In this document: positions 47,857 to 48,113 of the stretch, one piece after another
Numbering within the stretch: position 1 is the stretch's first letter
How the letters are laid out: each line of letters starts with the position of its first letter
Source of the DNA: Streptomyces sp. MA5143a
GTDB taxonomy: Bacteria; Actinomycetota; Actinomycetes; Streptomycetales; Streptomycetaceae
DNA length: 48,113 bases
Assembly: GCF_900290235.1 (NCBI RefSeq)
Contig: NZ_OLMK01000111.1
Coordinates: forward strand, 1 to 48,113
Direction of reading: 5' to 3'
Position numbers and translations under genes: made by a program
Notes under the pieces: generated by a model
What the model saw: the letters and a program-made list of their open reading frames with translations, nothing else
Told to the model about the DNA's origin: nothing
The model's database searches: none

Positions 47857-48113
47857 GCGCCGCCACCGTCCTCCCCCGCAGCCTCGTCGTGCGGCTGGAC
47901 AGCGCCGGTGACGTACTCCTGGCCGGTCCCGCCGTCCGCGCGGTCGCCGCGGGCTCCGCCCGCACCACGCTGCTGTGCGGGCCGCAAGGGGTCGCCGCCG
48001 CGCGGCTGCTGCCGGGCGTGGACGAGGTGCTCGTGCACGACGCGCCCTGGGTGGGACTGGAACCGGCCCCCGTGTCACGGACCGCCACCGACCGGCTGGT
48101 CGAGGAGGTGGCG
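47853..48113 (+). CDS. GT9-family (heptosyltransferase-like) glycosyltransferase, N-terminal part
   Basis: 87 residues to the window end; the gene continues beyond it. ATG at 47853 with GGGAGG upstream, overlapping the HAD stop by 4 bases. The start SLVVRLDSAGDVLLAGPAVR, then TTLLCGPQGVAAARLLPGVD and EVLVHDAPW, is the N-terminal Rossmann half of GT9 heptosyltransferases (usual form: ...RLDNLGDVLLTTPA...). Donor-binding residues lie in the missing C-terminal half, so the sugar is unconfirmed; the GmhB-like neighbour supports ADP- or GDP-heptose. Confidence 0.85.
   Translation, partial: MSAATVLPRSLVVRLDSAGDVLLAGPAVRAVAAGSARTTLLCGPQGVAAARLLPGVDEVLVHDAPWVGLEPAPVSRTATDRLVEEVA

Overview
High GC content (about 70%), long overlapping reading frames, GTG/TTG starts, leaderless promoters with TAnnnT boxes just upstream of ATG, and the gene content itself (GlgE-pathway glycogen genes, PAS-SpoIIE phosphatase, long-form GAPDH, secreted GH43 enzymes with AbfB or ricin-type modules) point to a Streptomyces or close relative, chromosomal rather than phage or plasmid. 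No insertion sequence, CRISPR array, rRNA or prophage module was seen.

Layout. (1) 1-3932: end of treS, then pep2 and glgB, converting trehalose to branched alpha-glucan through maltose-1-phosphate. (2) 3989-5670: MarR regulator, SseB-like protein, a tRNA-Trp with its own terminator, and a decayed LacI-family regulator facing a GH29 fucosidase-like gene. (3) 6937-9042: an NCS1 nucleobase permease read in frame into an isochorismatase-type hydrolase. (4) 9249-16213: a five-gene same-strand island with a stand-alone protease pro-domain, a subtilase without signal peptide, two unrecognised proteins that are translationally coupled, and a trypsin-like protease fused to an endonuclease I domain. 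This is one of two candidates for an undescribed system. (5) 16302-20254: GAPDH, FUSC-type membrane protein, PAS-PP2C phosphatase.

(6) 20427-29858, minus strand: an eight-gene operon combining a PelF-like glycosyltransferase and a multi-spanning membrane protein with an Agd3-like deacetylase, a GH114 lipoprotein, a spherulin-4/Sph3-like GH135 protein and three sugar-nucleotide genes. Enzymes known from fungal galactosaminogalactan production sit together with the bacterial Pel polymerase, with no PelD/PelE. This is the second candidate system: a secreted, partly deacetylated aminosugar polymer.

(7) 30276-35583: a secreted beta-rich protein, an M4 metalloprotease with a C-terminal propeller-like region, a stress-type SDR, and a small membrane protein ending in a Cys-periodic tail. 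(8) 35701-41091: three secreted GH43 enzymes. All three genes have the same promoter layout (TTGAC-N18-TAnnTT) and an inverted repeat (TGTTCG-N6-CGAACA) about 25-26 bases downstream of the start of the -10 box, which suggests one arabinan regulon. (9) 41194-48113: a GT-C type membrane protein, a 46-base spacerless palindrome in the divergent gap, then a tightly overlapped right-hand operon (UXS-like SDR, NodU/CmcH-type carbamoyltransferase, GT2, GmhB-like HAD phosphatase, GT9 cut by the window end) that looks like a heptose-containing glycan pathway.

All family assignments are from reading motifs by eye. No database search or structure prediction was run.
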